DNA from: Arcanobacterium pluranimalium
GTDB taxonomy: Bacteria; Actinomycetota; Actinomycetes; Actinomycetales; Actinomycetaceae
Direction: 5' to 3'
Assembly (NCBI RefSeq): GCF_016907845.1
Contig: NZ_JAFBCS010000001.1
Coordinates: 2,031,800-2,095,799, forward strand
Length of the DNA: 64,000 nt
The translations under genes and the position numbers were made by a program. Positions 1 through 9,674 of the stretch are shown here, piece after piece; position 1 is the first letter of the stretch; the number at the start of each line of letters is the position of its first letter. A model generated the notes under the pieces. The model was not told where the DNA came from, ran no database searches, and worked only from the letters and a program-made list of their open reading frames with translations.

Positions 1-570
1 CATCGTTTGATTGACCACGAAAATGGTTACCAGAGAAAGACCTTGAGCCAATTCGTAGGAGATCATCTGAGTCGCGGAACGAACGGAGCCGTACAGCGGC
101 AGCGTCGATTTCGCAGACCATCCACCGAGCACCAGACCGTATTCTCCAAGCGCGGCAACCGCGAGCACGAAGAGCATCGCTACTGGCGAATCAGCCAACT
201 GCAACGGAGTTACGTGCCCAAACATCGAAACTGCCGGCCCCATTGGAATCACTGCCATGAGCGTAAATGCGCAGAGCGCAGAAACTGCAGGAGCAATGAA
301 ATACACAACTTTATCAGCGCCCTTGAGGAAGAAATCTTCCTTGAAAAGGAGCTTAATTGCGTCTGGGAACGACTGCAGTAATCCGAATGGTCCCACAGTG
401 TTTGGACCAAGACGGTTCTGCATGCGAGCAATGAGCCTGCGCTCAAACCACAGAGCGAAAATAACCGAGAAGATCAAGAAAACCACGATGAAGACGGCCT
501 TAATGACCCAAATCCACCAAGTATCTTGTGAAAAATCGGCTACGGCTGGGCTTGCCATGAGGATATTCAC
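1..570 (-). CDS. nuoH: NADH-quinone oxidoreductase subunit H, 3' part missing
   Basis: Membrane subunit of complex I at the junction between the quinone site and the proton-pumping arm. The 190 codons seen translate to a typical NuoH N-terminus: a first membrane helix, the RMQNRLGPNTVGPFG stretch, the FPDAIKLLFKED loop, then helices ending in SYELAQGLSLVTIFVVNQT before the window edge. The start is GTG at 570, overlapping the nuoG stop by 4 nt (GTGA), which suggests translational coupling; an in-frame ATG at 558 is the alternative. NuoH is usually over 400 residues, so more than half lies outside. Identity is firm; only the start is uncertain. Confidence 0.95.
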   Translation of the reverse strand, partial: MNILMASPAVADFSQDTWWIWVIKAVFIVVFLIFSVIFALWFERRLIARMQNRLGPNTVGPFGLLQSFPDAIKLLFKEDFFLKGADKVVYFIAPAVSALCAFTLMAVIPMGPAVSMFGHVTPLQLADSPVAMLFVLAVAALGEYGLVLGGWSAKSTLPLYGSVRSATQMISYELAQGLSLVTIFVVNQTM

Positions 571-3128
571 TCGGCCACCTCCGAATTAGCGATAGTTACT
601 ACGTCGCCGTATCCACTACCTAAGTGAGAAAGGGAAAGTCCCTTCGCATTTTGAGGAAGCCATACGGTATTTTCAGGCATTGGCGCAATGGCAACATCGA
701 AGGTCAATGTGCCGCTAGCTCCAGTTACGTTTACTTTCTTAGCAATTCCAGCGCGCTGTGCTGTGGATTGCGACATTACAGCAACAGGCTTGCGAGCGGT
801 ATTGGCAAGGTGTGGTTCGAAGGACTGGAGGGCACCGCCGTCGAGCAGCTGCTTCCATGTGGAAAGGACGACGCCGGAGCCACCAGTAGCGGCCGGAACG
901 TTCGGAACGTTGGCGCGCGTTCCATCCCACAGACGCAACTGAGCGTATTCATTGACGACCGCTTCAAGCGAGTCAAGACCGAGTTCAACACCCATTTCTG
1001 CAGCGAGATCGTTCAGTACGCGACGATCTGGCAACTGATTTGAGGTGAGCACCTGACCAAATGGTCGCATGCGCCCCTCCCAGTTCACGAAGCTGCCACC
1101 CTTTTCTACTGGTGGAGCTACCGGCAAGAGTACATCTGCAAACTCACCGATTTCGGTATCGCGCACCTCAAGCTGCACCACGAAAGCTTTATCGAGTGCA
1201 GAAGCTGCATGTGCAGGCAAATCATTGAGTTCTACACCAGCAATGAGCAGCGCATCAAGCTCTCCGTTGCGAGCTGCCTCAAGAATGGCATCCGTTCCGC
1301 GGCCAGGCGTTCCAGGAATACTCTCAACACCCCATGCTGCCGCGACGTCAATACGGGCAGCAGAATCGCTCACGAGGCGCCCACCTGGAAGAAGATTAGG
1401 CATGGCACCGGCGTCTACCGCACCGCGATCACCTGCGCGACGTGGAATCCACGCAAGCTTTGCACCCGTACGCTGCGCCAATCGCACAGCTGCACTCAAT
1501 GCTCCTGGTACGAGAGCTGCACGCTCGCCAACAAGAATCACGGCACCTGGCTTCGACAAATCCTCGTGCAATGCGCCAAGTGAATCGCCAGCTCCTGCCA
1601 CAATCGCATCGAGAGTCTGTGCTTCGCTTCCCGCAGCTGCCGGAATGAACCGAGCCAGCATCTTGGCAGTTCCACGGGTTTCGTAGGACGAAATAACGGA
1701 CACAGACGTCGTCTTAGCCAAAGCGCCCTTGCGCAAGCGCAAGAAAAGCGTGCCACATTCATCTTCAGCTTCGAGGCCAACCGTGAGTACGTGAGCAGCC
1801 TTTTCGACTGCTTCATAGGTCACGCCAAGTCCGCGACCGGCGACGACGGCGGCAAGGAAGTCGTTTTCTTCCTCACTGACCACACGTGTGCGGAAATCAA
1901 TGTCGTTCGTATTGAGCACTACTCGTGCAAATTTCGAATAGGCATAAGCGTCTTCGATGGGCAAGCGGCCGCCAATCAGCACGCCAACTTTCTTACCCTG
2001 AAGACCTTGAGCAGCTGTTTCGATGGCATCAAACCAGGAAACATTGCCAACCCCTGCCACGCGCGGGAACTTGAGCCGATCTGCACCATTTTGCCAACGG
2101 AAAGCAAAACGATCTTTATCAGTGATCCACTCTTCGTTAACGTCCATATCCTCGCCTGCCAGTCGGCGTACAACCGTGCCACGGCGGTAGTCCACGCGGA
2201 TAGCAGATCCAGAAGCATCGTGCTCAGTTACCGACGGCACCGAAACGAGATCGAACGGACGTGCCCGGAAGCGGTAAGAAGCTGAGGTTAGCGCACCCAC
2301 TGGGCAAATCTGAATCACATTTCCCGAGAAGTAGGAAGCAAAAGGACGTCCATTGACATCAGCTTCTGCCACACCGACTGGGCCAGCAGCAAAACCTGCC
2401 GCAATTCCTGCAGATCCTTGTGGTCCTGCGTACTCATTGGCAGTTCCGAAATCGTGGTGACCGTCGTCGCCAGCGAAATCGAGTACATTGCCATCAAAAT
2501 TTCCAACCTGCGAGCCATGCATACCATGCATGCCATAACCAGGAGTTCCGCCACCGCGGCCTTGCAGCTGGATAAATGCATCTCCAGCGATCTGCGTTGA
2601 GAAGCGGGTGCAACGCTGGCACAGAATGCAGCGGTCGCGATCGAGAAGGATCTGCGAGGACACCGAAATCGGCTTCGGATACGTGCGCTTCACATCGATG
2701 AAACGCGACTTTGTGCGGCCATCGGTCATGGCTTGATTCTGTAGCGGACACTCACCGCCCTTATCACAAACAGGGCAGTCCATCGGGTGGTTGATGAGCA
2801 AGAATTCCATCACGCCACGCTGTGCCTTATCGGCAACCTCCGAGCTCTTGGCGCTGTAGACCTCCATATTTGGAGAAACAGTAACTGCGCAGGCAGGCTG
2901 AGGTTTTGGCATCTTGCGAACCACGCCTTCACGATCCGGCGTTGCCACCTCCACCAAGCATTGCCGGCAAGCTGCAGCAGGTGCAAGCAGCGGATGGTCA
3001 CAGAAACGCGGAATATGCACGCCTACTTGCTCAGCGGCGCGTATGATCAAAGTTCCTTGTGGAACCGAAACATCCTTGCCGTCGATCTTCAGCGAAACCA
3101 TATCTACCTGAGTTTCAGTCGTTGTCAT
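567..3128 (-). CDS. nuoG: NADH-quinone oxidoreductase subunit G
   Basis: Large iron-sulfur subunit of the peripheral arm of complex I, carrying electrons from NuoEF towards NuoB. A [2Fe-2S] set is visible (C43, C54, C57, C80), then the H114-x3-C118-x2-C121-x5-C127 site and a [4Fe-4S] set C167, C170, C173 and C275. A molybdopterin-oxidoreductase-like domain fills the rest of the 853 residues. Odd feature: about 68 Gly/His/Met-rich residues (191-259) sit between FIQLQ and RPFASYFSGN, where the homologues I know have only about 15. The start overlaps the nuoF stop by 4 nt. Confidence 0.97.
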   Translation of the reverse strand: MTTTETQVDMVSLKIDGKDVSVPQGTLIIRAAEQVGVHIPRFCDHPLLAPAAACRQCLVEVATPDREGVVRKMPKPQPACAVTVSPNMEVYSAKSSEVADKAQRGVMEFLLINHPMDCPVCDKGGECPLQNQAMTDGRTKSRFIDVKRTYPKPISVSSQILLDRDRCILCQRCTRFSTQIAGDAFIQLQGRGGGTPGYGMHGMHGSQVGNFDGNVLDFAGDDGHHDFGTANEYAGPQGSAGIAAGFAAGPVGVAEADVNGRPFASYFSGNVIQICPVGALTSASYRFRARPFDLVSVPSVTEHDASGSAIRVDYRRGTVVRRLAGEDMDVNEEWITDKDRFAFRWQNGADRLKFPRVAGVGNVSWFDAIETAAQGLQGKKVGVLIGGRLPIEDAYAYSKFARVVLNTNDIDFRTRVVSEEENDFLAAVVAGRGLGVTYEAVEKAAHVLTVGLEAEDECGTLFLRLRKGALAKTTSVSVISSYETRGTAKMLARFIPAAAGSEAQTLDAIVAGAGDSLGALHEDLSKPGAVILVGERAALVPGALSAAVRLAQRTGAKLAWIPRRAGDRGAVDAGAMPNLLPGGRLVSDSAARIDVAAAWGVESIPGTPGRGTDAILEAARNGELDALLIAGVELNDLPAHAASALDKAFVVQLEVRDTEIGEFADVLLPVAPPVEKGGSFVNWEGRMRPFGQVLTSNQLPDRRVLNDLAAEMGVELGLDSLEAVVNEYAQLRLWDGTRANVPNVPAATGGSGVVLSTWKQLLDGGALQSFEPHLANTARKPVAVMSQSTAQRAGIAKKVNVTGASGTLTFDVAIAPMPENTVWLPQNAKGLSLSHLGSGYGDVVTIANSEVAE

Positions 3129-4468
3129 TTAGCACCTACTTCACTGAACAGAGCAGACTTAGCAATTGGGTAAAGCTCTGAGCACGGCGTATGGTATCCC
3201 TGCTCGAATTCGTCCCGGAAAAGGTCAATTGCAGACTTGATCGGGGTTGCAGCTGCGTCACCGAGTGCACAGAACGAACGCCCCTGGATATTATTGGCAA
3301 TTTCGTAGAGCAGATCGACGTCACCCTCTTTGCCCTGACCAGCTTCAAGTCGGTGCATAATCTGGCGCATCCAGAACGTACCCTCGCGGCACGGAGTGCA
3401 CTTTCCACACGATTCGTGCTGGTAGAAGTCCGTCCAACGGGAGACGACGCGTACCACGGATACCGTTTCGTCGAAAATCTGAATCGCACGAGTTGCGAGC
3501 ATCGAACCCGCTTCAACGACTTCCTCATATCCAAGCGGCACATCGAGGTGATCGGCGGTGAAGAGTGGAGCCGACGATCCTCCCACAGCGAAGAATTTCA
3601 GTTCGTGCCCCTCGCGAATCCCGCCTGCGAGCTCAAGCAACTCACGCATGGTAATTCCGAATGGCGCTTCAAACTGCCCTGGATTCTTCACATGCCCAGA
3701 GATGGAGAAAATGCCGTGACCTCGCGAATTCTTGGTGTCAGCACCCATCGCAGTAAACCACTCAACACCGTGGTTGATGATTCCTGGCACCGATGCAATC
3801 GATTCAACGTTGTTGACCACTGTTGGGCGAGCGTAAAGACCAGCCACTGCTGGGAATGGCGGCTTGAGTCGCGGCTGACCGCGGAAGCCCTCCAAGGAAT
3901 CGAGCAAAGCTGTTTCTTCACCACAGATATAAGCTCCGGCTCCAGCGTGAACGGTGATATCGAGATCGTAATCGCCATTGGGACCAAGTCCCTTACCAAG
4001 AATTCCAGCTTCCCGCGCCTCGCGCACCGCAGCGAGCAGACGACGATACACGTGCACTACTTCACCACGAAGGTAGATGAATCCGTGATGACCACCAATA
4101 GCCATCATACAAATTGCCATACCCTCAATGAGCAGATGCGGGTTAGCCATCAGGAACGGGATGTCCTTACAGGTACCAGGCTCAGACTCATCGGCATTGA
4201 CCACGAGGTAGCGTGGGCCACCGTCAGGTGCTGGAAGGAACGACCACTTCAAACCGGTTGGGAAGCCAGCACCACCGCGTCCACGCAAACCCGATTCCTT
4301 GATCAGATTGGTGATTGCTGATTCATCCTGGGCTTTCATCTGCCAAGCTTTATTAATGGCCTGGTAGCCACCATTTGCTCGGTACGTTTCTAAAGTCCAT
4401 GAGCGCTGCTTATCCCATGCATCAGTGAGCACTGGCGTGAGCATGCTTGGTGCAGAGTATGCGGTCAC
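3125..4468 (-). CDS. nuoF: NADH-quinone oxidoreductase subunit F
   Basis: NADH- and FMN-binding subunit of complex I, where hydride enters the chain. The 447 residues contain the glycine-rich GRGGAGFPTG motif (63-72), the YICGEETALL segment (180-189) and the [4Fe-4S] cysteines C354, C357, C360 (SCGKCTPC) and C400. Length is normal for the family. The coding region overlaps nuoE and nuoG by 4 nt at either end, so translation is probably coupled along the operon. No anomaly seen. Confidence 0.98.
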   Translation of the reverse strand: MTAYSAPSMLTPVLTDAWDKQRSWTLETYRANGGYQAINKAWQMKAQDESAITNLIKESGLRGRGGAGFPTGLKWSFLPAPDGGPRYLVVNADESEPGTCKDIPFLMANPHLLIEGMAICMMAIGGHHGFIYLRGEVVHVYRRLLAAVREAREAGILGKGLGPNGDYDLDITVHAGAGAYICGEETALLDSLEGFRGQPRLKPPFPAVAGLYARPTVVNNVESIASVPGIINHGVEWFTAMGADTKNSRGHGIFSISGHVKNPGQFEAPFGITMRELLELAGGIREGHELKFFAVGGSSAPLFTADHLDVPLGYEEVVEAGSMLATRAIQIFDETVSVVRVVSRWTDFYQHESCGKCTPCREGTFWMRQIMHRLEAGQGKEGDVDLLYEIANNIQGRSFCALGDAAATPIKSAIDLFRDEFEQGYHTPCSELYPIAKSALFSEVGAK

Positions 4469-5145
4469 TTGCTTTCCTCTCCACTAGGCTGCGGAACAGT
4501 CCAATTATTTTCACGAGCGATCTTCAATCCGCGCAACGAAGCCTTGCCAGCGGCAGGACCTTCATCGACTCGGCCGTCTTCAAAACCAGCGAGTACGCGC
4601 GAAATTTCCTTAAACGTGGCGACCTTATCGGCACCGCGCGTCGGGTGAATATCCTTGCCGGCGCGAATATCATCAACAATTTCTTTGGCTGACTGTGGCG
4701 TCTGGTTATCAAAAAACTCCCAGTTAACCATGACGACGGGCGCATAGTCGCATCCAGCATTACATTCGAGCTGCTCAAGAGTGATTTTTCCATCTTGCGT
4801 GGTTTCATCGTGTCCAACGCCAAGGTAATCACTGAGCTCTTCCCAGATGATGTCACCACCCATAACCGCACACAGGGCGTTCGTACAAACACCAACGTTG
4901 TACTCACCGTTTGGATGACGACGGTACTGGGAGTAGAACGTTGCAACAGCCGAAACCTGGGCACGGGAAAGTCCGAGAATATCTGCGACTAATACGATTC
5001 CGCGCGGCGAGCAAAAGCCGTCCTCTGACTGGATAAGGTGGAGCAACGGCATAATAGCCGAACGAGACTGCGGATAACGCGCAACGATTTTCGCGGCGTC
5101 GTCGCGCAAACGAGCCTCAACTTCGGGGGTATATTTCTCGGTCAT
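4465..5145 (-). CDS. nuoE: NADH-quinone oxidoreductase subunit E
   Basis: Thioredoxin-fold [2Fe-2S] subunit that pairs with NuoF in the NADH dehydrogenase module. The four ligands are visible as C87-x4-C92 and C128-x3-C132. The helical N-terminal half (about residues 1-75) is typical. At 226 residues it is longer than E. coli NuoE because of a C-terminal tail (about 155-226) ending in PQPSGEESK; such tails are usual in actinobacteria. Its start codon shares a base with the end of nuoD. Confidence 0.97.
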   Translation of the reverse strand: MTEKYTPEVEARLRDDAAKIVARYPQSRSAIMPLLHLIQSEDGFCSPRGIVLVADILGLSRAQVSAVATFYSQYRRHPNGEYNVGVCTNALCAVMGGDIIWEELSDYLGVGHDETTQDGKITLEQLECNAGCDYAPVVMVNWEFFDNQTPQSAKEIVDDIRAGKDIHPTRGADKVATFKEISRVLAGFEDGRVDEGPAAGKASLRGLKIARENNWTVPQPSGEESK

Positions 5146-6491
5146 TAGCGGTCCACTCCTCCCATAACAGGATCGATCATTGCGAGGGCGACGATCGTAT
5201 CAGCAAGCATGCCACCTTCGGCCATCACGCCAAGCGATTGCAAGTTATTGAATCCGGCATCGCGGAAATGCGCACGGTATGGGCGAGTTCCGCCGTCGGA
5301 AACCAAATGCACACCCATAACGCCCTTTGGATGCTCGATGAGCTGGAATACTTGCCCTGCTGGCACGCGGAAGCCTTCAGTTACCAGCTTGAAGTGGTGA
5401 ATGAGGGATTCCATTGATTCGGTCATGATCTCCTGCACGTGCTGCGGAGTTTGGCCCTGACCATCAGATTGAATCGAGAGTCGAGCCGGCCATGCGATCT
5501 TCTTATCCTCAATCATCACAGGCTGACCAGCAGTTTTTTCGAGCTGATCCAGAACCTGGTAGATGATCCGCAGCGACTGGTAGCACTCTTCAAAACGAAC
5601 CTGAACACGGTTGTATGCGTCGGCCTTATCAGCAACTGGCACATCGAACTCGTACTTTTCGTATCCGCAGTATGGCTGCGTTTTACGCAAATCCCAAGGC
5701 ACGCCAGCAGCGCGAACGGATGGACCAGTCATTGATAGCGCCATCAGCGAGGACAGCGGCGAAACTGCCACGTCCACGTGACGCATCTTGAAAATCGGAT
5801 TTGCCATCGTGAGATCTTGCATTTCAGAGATCGTCAGGCGAATCTTTGGAAGCAATTCGCGGATGTAATCAATGCCGCCCTCTGGGAGATCCTCAAGCAC
5901 ACCACCTGGGCGAATGAACTCGTGATTCATACGCAAACCGGTGATGTCTTCCATAATGCGCAAGATGTCCTCACGCCCGCGGAAGCCCAGCGTAAGCATG
6001 GTGGTTGCACCGAGTTCGTTACCACCTGAGCCTATAGCAACGAGGTGGGAGTTAATGCGACCCAATTCCATGAGCAGCACGCGAATTGCGCTAGCACGCT
6101 CCGGAATCTGATCAGTTACACCCAAGAGCTTCTCCACTGCCAAGCAGTAGGCGACTTCTTGGAAAATTGGAGCCACATAATCCATACGAGTACAAAATGC
6201 CACGCCCTGAGTCCAGGTGCGGTATTCCATATTCTTCTCGATACCGGTGTGCAAGAATCCAGTAGCAGCACGGATTTCCTTAACGTTCTCGCCGTCCATT
6301 TCAAATTGGCAGCGCAACACGCCATGAGTAGCTGGATGAACCGGACCGAGGTTGATTACGATGTGCTCTTCGCCCAGCTCTTCAGCTTGCCGAGCAATTG
6401 AAGCCCAGTCTCCACCGACGGCGTCAAATGAGGTGTACTTGGCCGCTTCTTCTTCGTTAAGCGGCTTGGTTGCACGAGGTGATTGAGTCAT
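5145..6491 (-). CDS. nuoD: NADH-quinone oxidoreductase subunit D
   Basis: The 49-kDa-type subunit, related to [NiFe] hydrogenase large subunits, which with NuoB forms the quinone-reduction site. The 448 residues carry family hallmarks: NLGPVHPATHGVLR near residue 48, HTGIEKNMEYR, the GPSVRAAGVPWDLRK stretch and the C-terminal DTIVALAMIDPVMGGVDR end. The start follows the nuoC stop directly, within one base of overlap. No missing segments. Confidence 0.98.
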   Translation of the reverse strand: MTQSPRATKPLNEEEAAKYTSFDAVGGDWASIARQAEELGEEHIVINLGPVHPATHGVLRCQFEMDGENVKEIRAATGFLHTGIEKNMEYRTWTQGVAFCTRMDYVAPIFQEVAYCLAVEKLLGVTDQIPERASAIRVLLMELGRINSHLVAIGSGGNELGATTMLTLGFRGREDILRIMEDITGLRMNHEFIRPGGVLEDLPEGGIDYIRELLPKIRLTISEMQDLTMANPIFKMRHVDVAVSPLSSLMALSMTGPSVRAAGVPWDLRKTQPYCGYEKYEFDVPVADKADAYNRVQVRFEECYQSLRIIYQVLDQLEKTAGQPVMIEDKKIAWPARLSIQSDGQGQTPQHVQEIMTESMESLIHHFKLVTEGFRVPAGQVFQLIEHPKGVMGVHLVSDGGTRPYRAHFRDAGFNNLQSLGVMAEGGMLADTIVALAMIDPVMGGVDR

Positions 6492-7207
6492 CAGTTGTAC
6501 TCCCTCCGAGTGTCCGGTGGTGGAATGACGGCGCCCTTGTATTCAACAGGAATTCCGCCCAATGGATAGTCCTTGCGTTGTGGGTGGCCTACCCAATCAT
6601 CTGGCATTGCCGAACGCGCCAGACCGGGATGCCCGTCGAAGATGATTCCCATAAGGTCGAATGCCTCTCGCTCCGGCCAATCGTCACCTGGGTAAACCGG
6701 AACGATTGATGGCATGTGCGGATCTGCCTCAGGAGCCGTCACTTCCAAAGCGATCATGCGATTGTGCGTGATCGAGAAGAATGGGAAATAACCGTGCAGT
6801 TCACGCCCTTTGTCCTGGGGGTAGTGCACAGCAGATACGCCGAGCGTCATTTCAAAGCGCAAATCTTGATCGTCACGCAGGTAGCGTGCTACGTCGAGGA
6901 GACGCTCACGCTTGATGAAGATAACGAGCTGCCCGTGTTCAACAACGACCTTTTCGATCACATCGGTTTCGTCGTAGCCATCAGCTTTCGCAAGCTCAAT
7001 GATGATGTCGACGACGGCGTCAAACCAACCGCCGTAAGGTCGCGTTGCTGGCTGTGAAATTGCGATAACTTCGCGCTGACCGGAGAATCCAGTGGTGTCG
7101 CCTGAACCCTTGACGCCCCACATTCCACTTCGTTCAGTGAGGAACTCAGCCCCGACTGATTGAGCATCAGCCGAAGGTACTACAGCGCTGTCCATATTTT
7201 CGGTCAT
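6491..7207 (-). CDS. nuoC: NADH-quinone oxidoreductase subunit C
   Basis: The 30-kDa-type subunit of the complex I connecting arm, which binds NuoD. The signature ERE-x-FD-x-MGI-x-FDGHP is visible as [16 protein letters not shown] near residues 175-190, followed by the conserved RKDYPLGG. It is a separate gene, not fused to nuoD as in E. coli. The first 40 residues or so are variable and low in conservation. The start overlaps the nuoB stop by 4 nt. Confidence 0.97.
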   Translation of the reverse strand: MTENMDSAVVPSADAQSVGAEFLTERSGMWGVKGSGDTTGFSGQREVIAISQPATRPYGGWFDAVVDIIIELAKADGYDETDVIEKVVVEHGQLVIFIKRERLLDVARYLRDDQDLRFEMTLGVSAVHYPQDKGRELHGYFPFFSITHNRMIALEVTAPEADPHMPSIVPVYPGDDWPEREAFDLMGIIFDGHPGLARSAMPDDWVGHPQRKDYPLGGIPVEYKGAVIPPPDTRREYN

Positions 7208-7761
7208 GCCAAGAGTCCCTTCTTCAATTCGACTGGCTCTGCTTTCAAAGCAGCTTCCTCAGCAGCCCTGCACATGTCGATACGGTCTTGGCCAATCGGA
7301 GCCTTTTCCATCAGCTGATTACGCAGTTCAAACACAGCATTAATGAGCATGTCTGGGCGCGGCGGGCAACCAGGCAGATAAATATCTACTGGAACGATGT
7401 GATCGATTCCCTGCACGAGAGCGTAGTTGTTGAACATACCGCCAGACGATGCACATGCACCCATAGAAATGACCCACTTAGGTTCCATGAGCTCGTCGTA
7501 AATATTGCGCACGACTGGTGCCATCTTGTGGCTCACACGCCCTGAGACGATCATGACGTCCGCGTGGCGCGGAGAAGCACGGAAAACTTCCATACCGATT
7601 CGCGATGCGTCATAGCGAACGGCACCGAATGCCATCATCTCAATTGCGCAGCAAGCAAGACCCATTGTAACCGGCCACGGTGAGCGAGCACGCGCCCAAC
7701 CGAGCACGGCTTCCATAGTGGTCAGGCCGATCCCTTGTGGAATCTTTTCTTCCAAACCCAT
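7204..7761 (-). CDS. nuoB: NADH-quinone oxidoreductase subunit B
   Basis: Carries cluster N2, the last iron-sulfur centre before the quinone. Ligands are visible: adjacent C37-C38, C103 and C132 (in PGCPPRPD). The 185 residues match the family. nuoA ends 2 bp upstream. Identity is unambiguous. Confidence 0.98.
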   Translation of the reverse strand: MGLEEKIPQGIGLTTMEAVLGWARARSPWPVTMGLACCAIEMMAFGAVRYDASRIGMEVFRASPRHADVMIVSGRVSHKMAPVVRNIYDELMEPKWVISMGACASSGGMFNNYALVQGIDHIVPVDIYLPGCPPRPDMLINAVFELRNQLMEKAPIGQDRIDMCRAAEEAALKAEPVELKKGLLA

Positions 7762-7763
7762 AC

Positions 7764-8126
7764 TTATTCACTCCATTCCAAACCGCCACGGCGCCATTCA
7801 TAGATGAAAGGAACCGTGATCAGGAATACAAATGATGCCATAGCAATGAGACCAAAGAGCCCAAGTTCCTCGTGGCTGACCGCCCATGGATAGAGGAATA
7901 CCACCTCAATATCGAAGATGATAAAGGTCATCGCCGTGAGGAAGTATTTGATGGGGAAACGTCCTGCCGATCCTGCATTTGGCGTAGCTTCAACGCCACA
8001 TTCGTAGTTGAGGACCTTGACGCGGTTATACTTCTTTGGACCTAAAATTGCGCTAGCTGCGAGACCGCCAAAAGCGATCACTGCCGACGCAATAATCATC
8101 ACTAAAAGTGGAACATAGGGGTTCAT
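7764..8126 (-). CDS. nuoA: NADH-quinone oxidoreductase subunit A
   Basis: Small membrane subunit of complex I with three predicted helices (about residues 7-27, 65-85 and 90-110) and the conserved loop [20 protein letters not shown] between helices 1 and 2. It is the first gene of the nuo operon. A GGAGG ribosome-binding site ends 4 nt before the ATG at 8126, which supports this start. Confidence 0.97.
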   Translation of the reverse strand: MNPYVPLLVMIIASAVIAFGGLAASAILGPKKYNRVKVLNYECGVEATPNAGSAGRFPIKYFLTAMTFIIFDIEVVFLYPWAVSHEELGLFGLIAMASFVFLITVPFIYEWRRGGLEWSE

Positions 8127-8156
8127 TTAGCCTCCACTTGCCTATTGTTCAAACAA

Positions 8157-8198
8157 CGCACATCCGTGCGCATTAGACCACCTCTAAGCGTATCGCTT
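8157..8198. promoter_or_regulatory. Two short dyads upstream of nuoA
   Basis: The 103-bp gap before nuoA contains two small inverted repeats: CGCAC-ATCC-GTGCG at 8157-8170 and AAGCG-TAT-CGCTT at 8186-8198. They lie where the promoter and leader of the complex I operon should be. They could be operator half-sites or leader hairpins; nothing in the sequence decides between these, and repeats this short can arise by chance. Confidence 0.3.
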
Positions 8199-8229
8199 TG
8201 GGTGGAAAAATTCTGAATAACTACACAAA

Positions 8230-9516
8230 TCACGCCTTCGGCACCACCTTGGTTAAAGCGGTGATGAGCTTATCCATCCAATCACCGTCTCGACGATCGT
8301 AGGTGTCAGACAGCAGCTTCATAACCAGTTTCATGAGCGTTGGCCGAGGTAGACCGTATTTTACGCAGATGTGCATAACCTCTGGACGTTCAATAAGCGC
8401 CGCGAAAACGCGACCCAAGGTGTAATATCCGCCAAGTTCGTCACGAATTTCTTTCGGATATTCCAACATCACGCGATCCTGCTGACGCAAGCTGCCCCGG
8501 CCCAGCGCTTGAGCAATATGCTCAGCCAAGATACGACCCGATGCGAGTGCGTAGGCGATACCTTCACCATTGAAAGGAGAAACCATTCCCCCGGCGTCGC
8601 CAATTAAAGCGAGGCCATTGGCGTAGTGAGGCTTACGATTGAACGCCATCGGCAATGCAGCCGAACGCAGTGGTCCGCGCTGATTTTCTTCGGTGAAACC
8701 CCACTCTTGCGGAACGTTCTTCATCCACATTTGGAAAACTTTTTTATAGTCAACGCCCGTCGGTTTTGCAGTGGAAGAAAGCGATCCTAATCCCACGTTG
8801 ACGAGCCCGTCACCGACAGCGAATACCCAACCATAACCAGGTAGAAGATCAGATTCGCCCGCCTTTCCTGACCACAGTTCGAGGTGGGATTCCATCATGG
8901 TGGTACTTGCAAGCGGGGATTCAAAATAAGTGCGAACAGCAACTCCCATTGGGCGGTTCATAATTTTTTCTCTGCCGACGGCGGTTGCAATACGTGCAGA
9001 AACACCACCGGCGTCGATCACAAAGCGAGCTCCGATGCTAAACTCCTCGGCTCGCCCACCTTCGGTAGTGTGCCGCGCTTTCACCCCGATTACGCGGCCG
9101 GAACGCTCATCGATGACGGGCGCTGTAACAGTGACGCCCTGGCGCAATTCAACGCCTGAGTTCTTCGTTGCAAAAGTGATGAGTTTGTGATCGAAATCTT
9201 TCCGAGCACGAGCAGTACCGTAGTTCGGTTGCGAGGCTAGATCTGGCCAAGGCACTTCGATTGTGTGGCCACCGCCGTAAGCTCGAACACCGTAATTTCG
9301 CACCCAGCCTTCATTTTCAGGAATGGCAAATCCCATGCGAATAAGTTCTGAAACGGCTCGTGGCGTCAATCCATCTCCGCAAATTTTATCGCGCGGAAAA
9401 GTTGATTTTTCTAGTACGAGCACGTGAAGTCCATACTGTCCAAGATAGTGTGCTGCTGCCGAGCCGGCCGGGCCTGCACCCACAATCACAACGTCCGCTT
9501 CCTCAGCGAAACTCAT
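8230..9516 (-). CDS. Geranylgeranyl-reductase-family FAD oxidoreductase, probable menaquinone reductase
   Basis: A 428-residue FAD enzyme of the geranylgeranyl reductase family. It has the N-terminal GxGxxG dinucleotide fold (13-18), the family segment FPRDKICGDGLTPRA (about 42-56) and the second FAD motif LIGDAGGMVSPFNGEG. In mycobacteria the relative MenJ saturates one isoprene unit of the menaquinone side chain. Its place between nuo and menG makes the same job likely here, but chlorophyll- or archaeal-lipid-type reductases look alike, so the substrate is inferred from context. It is read in the same direction as menG, with a 158-bp gap. Confidence 0.8.
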   Translation of the reverse strand: MSFAEEADVVIVGAGPAGSAAAHYLGQYGLHVLVLEKSTFPRDKICGDGLTPRAVSELIRMGFAIPENEGWVRNYGVRAYGGGHTIEVPWPDLASQPNYGTARARKDFDHKLITFATKNSGVELRQGVTVTAPVIDERSGRVIGVKARHTTEGGRAEEFSIGARFVIDAGGVSARIATAVGREKIMNRPMGVAVRTYFESPLASTTMMESHLELWSGKAGESDLLPGYGWVFAVGDGLVNVGLGSLSSTAKPTGVDYKKVFQMWMKNVPQEWGFTEENQRGPLRSAALPMAFNRKPHYANGLALIGDAGGMVSPFNGEGIAYALASGRILAEHIAQALGRGSLRQQDRVMLEYPKEIRDELGGYYTLGRVFAALIERPEVMHICVKYGLPRPTLMKLVMKLLSDTYDRRDGDWMDKLITALTKVVPKA

Positions 9517-9674
9517 CGTTCACCGCTTCCAAATTGATAGCAAAATTCTGCACGCCATTTTGAACATACTTCCTGAGGAAGTCTACGTTGTTTTCAAAAG
9601 GGAATACACCTAGAAATCGCAGAATTACGAAAGAAAAATGTAACGTAATTAGGCACTTGGTCCTTAGTTAAGAA

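Noticed and set aside
3191..4321. 376-codon open frame antisense to nuoF
   Set aside because: Overlaps a clear nuoF gene over its whole length and has no family features.
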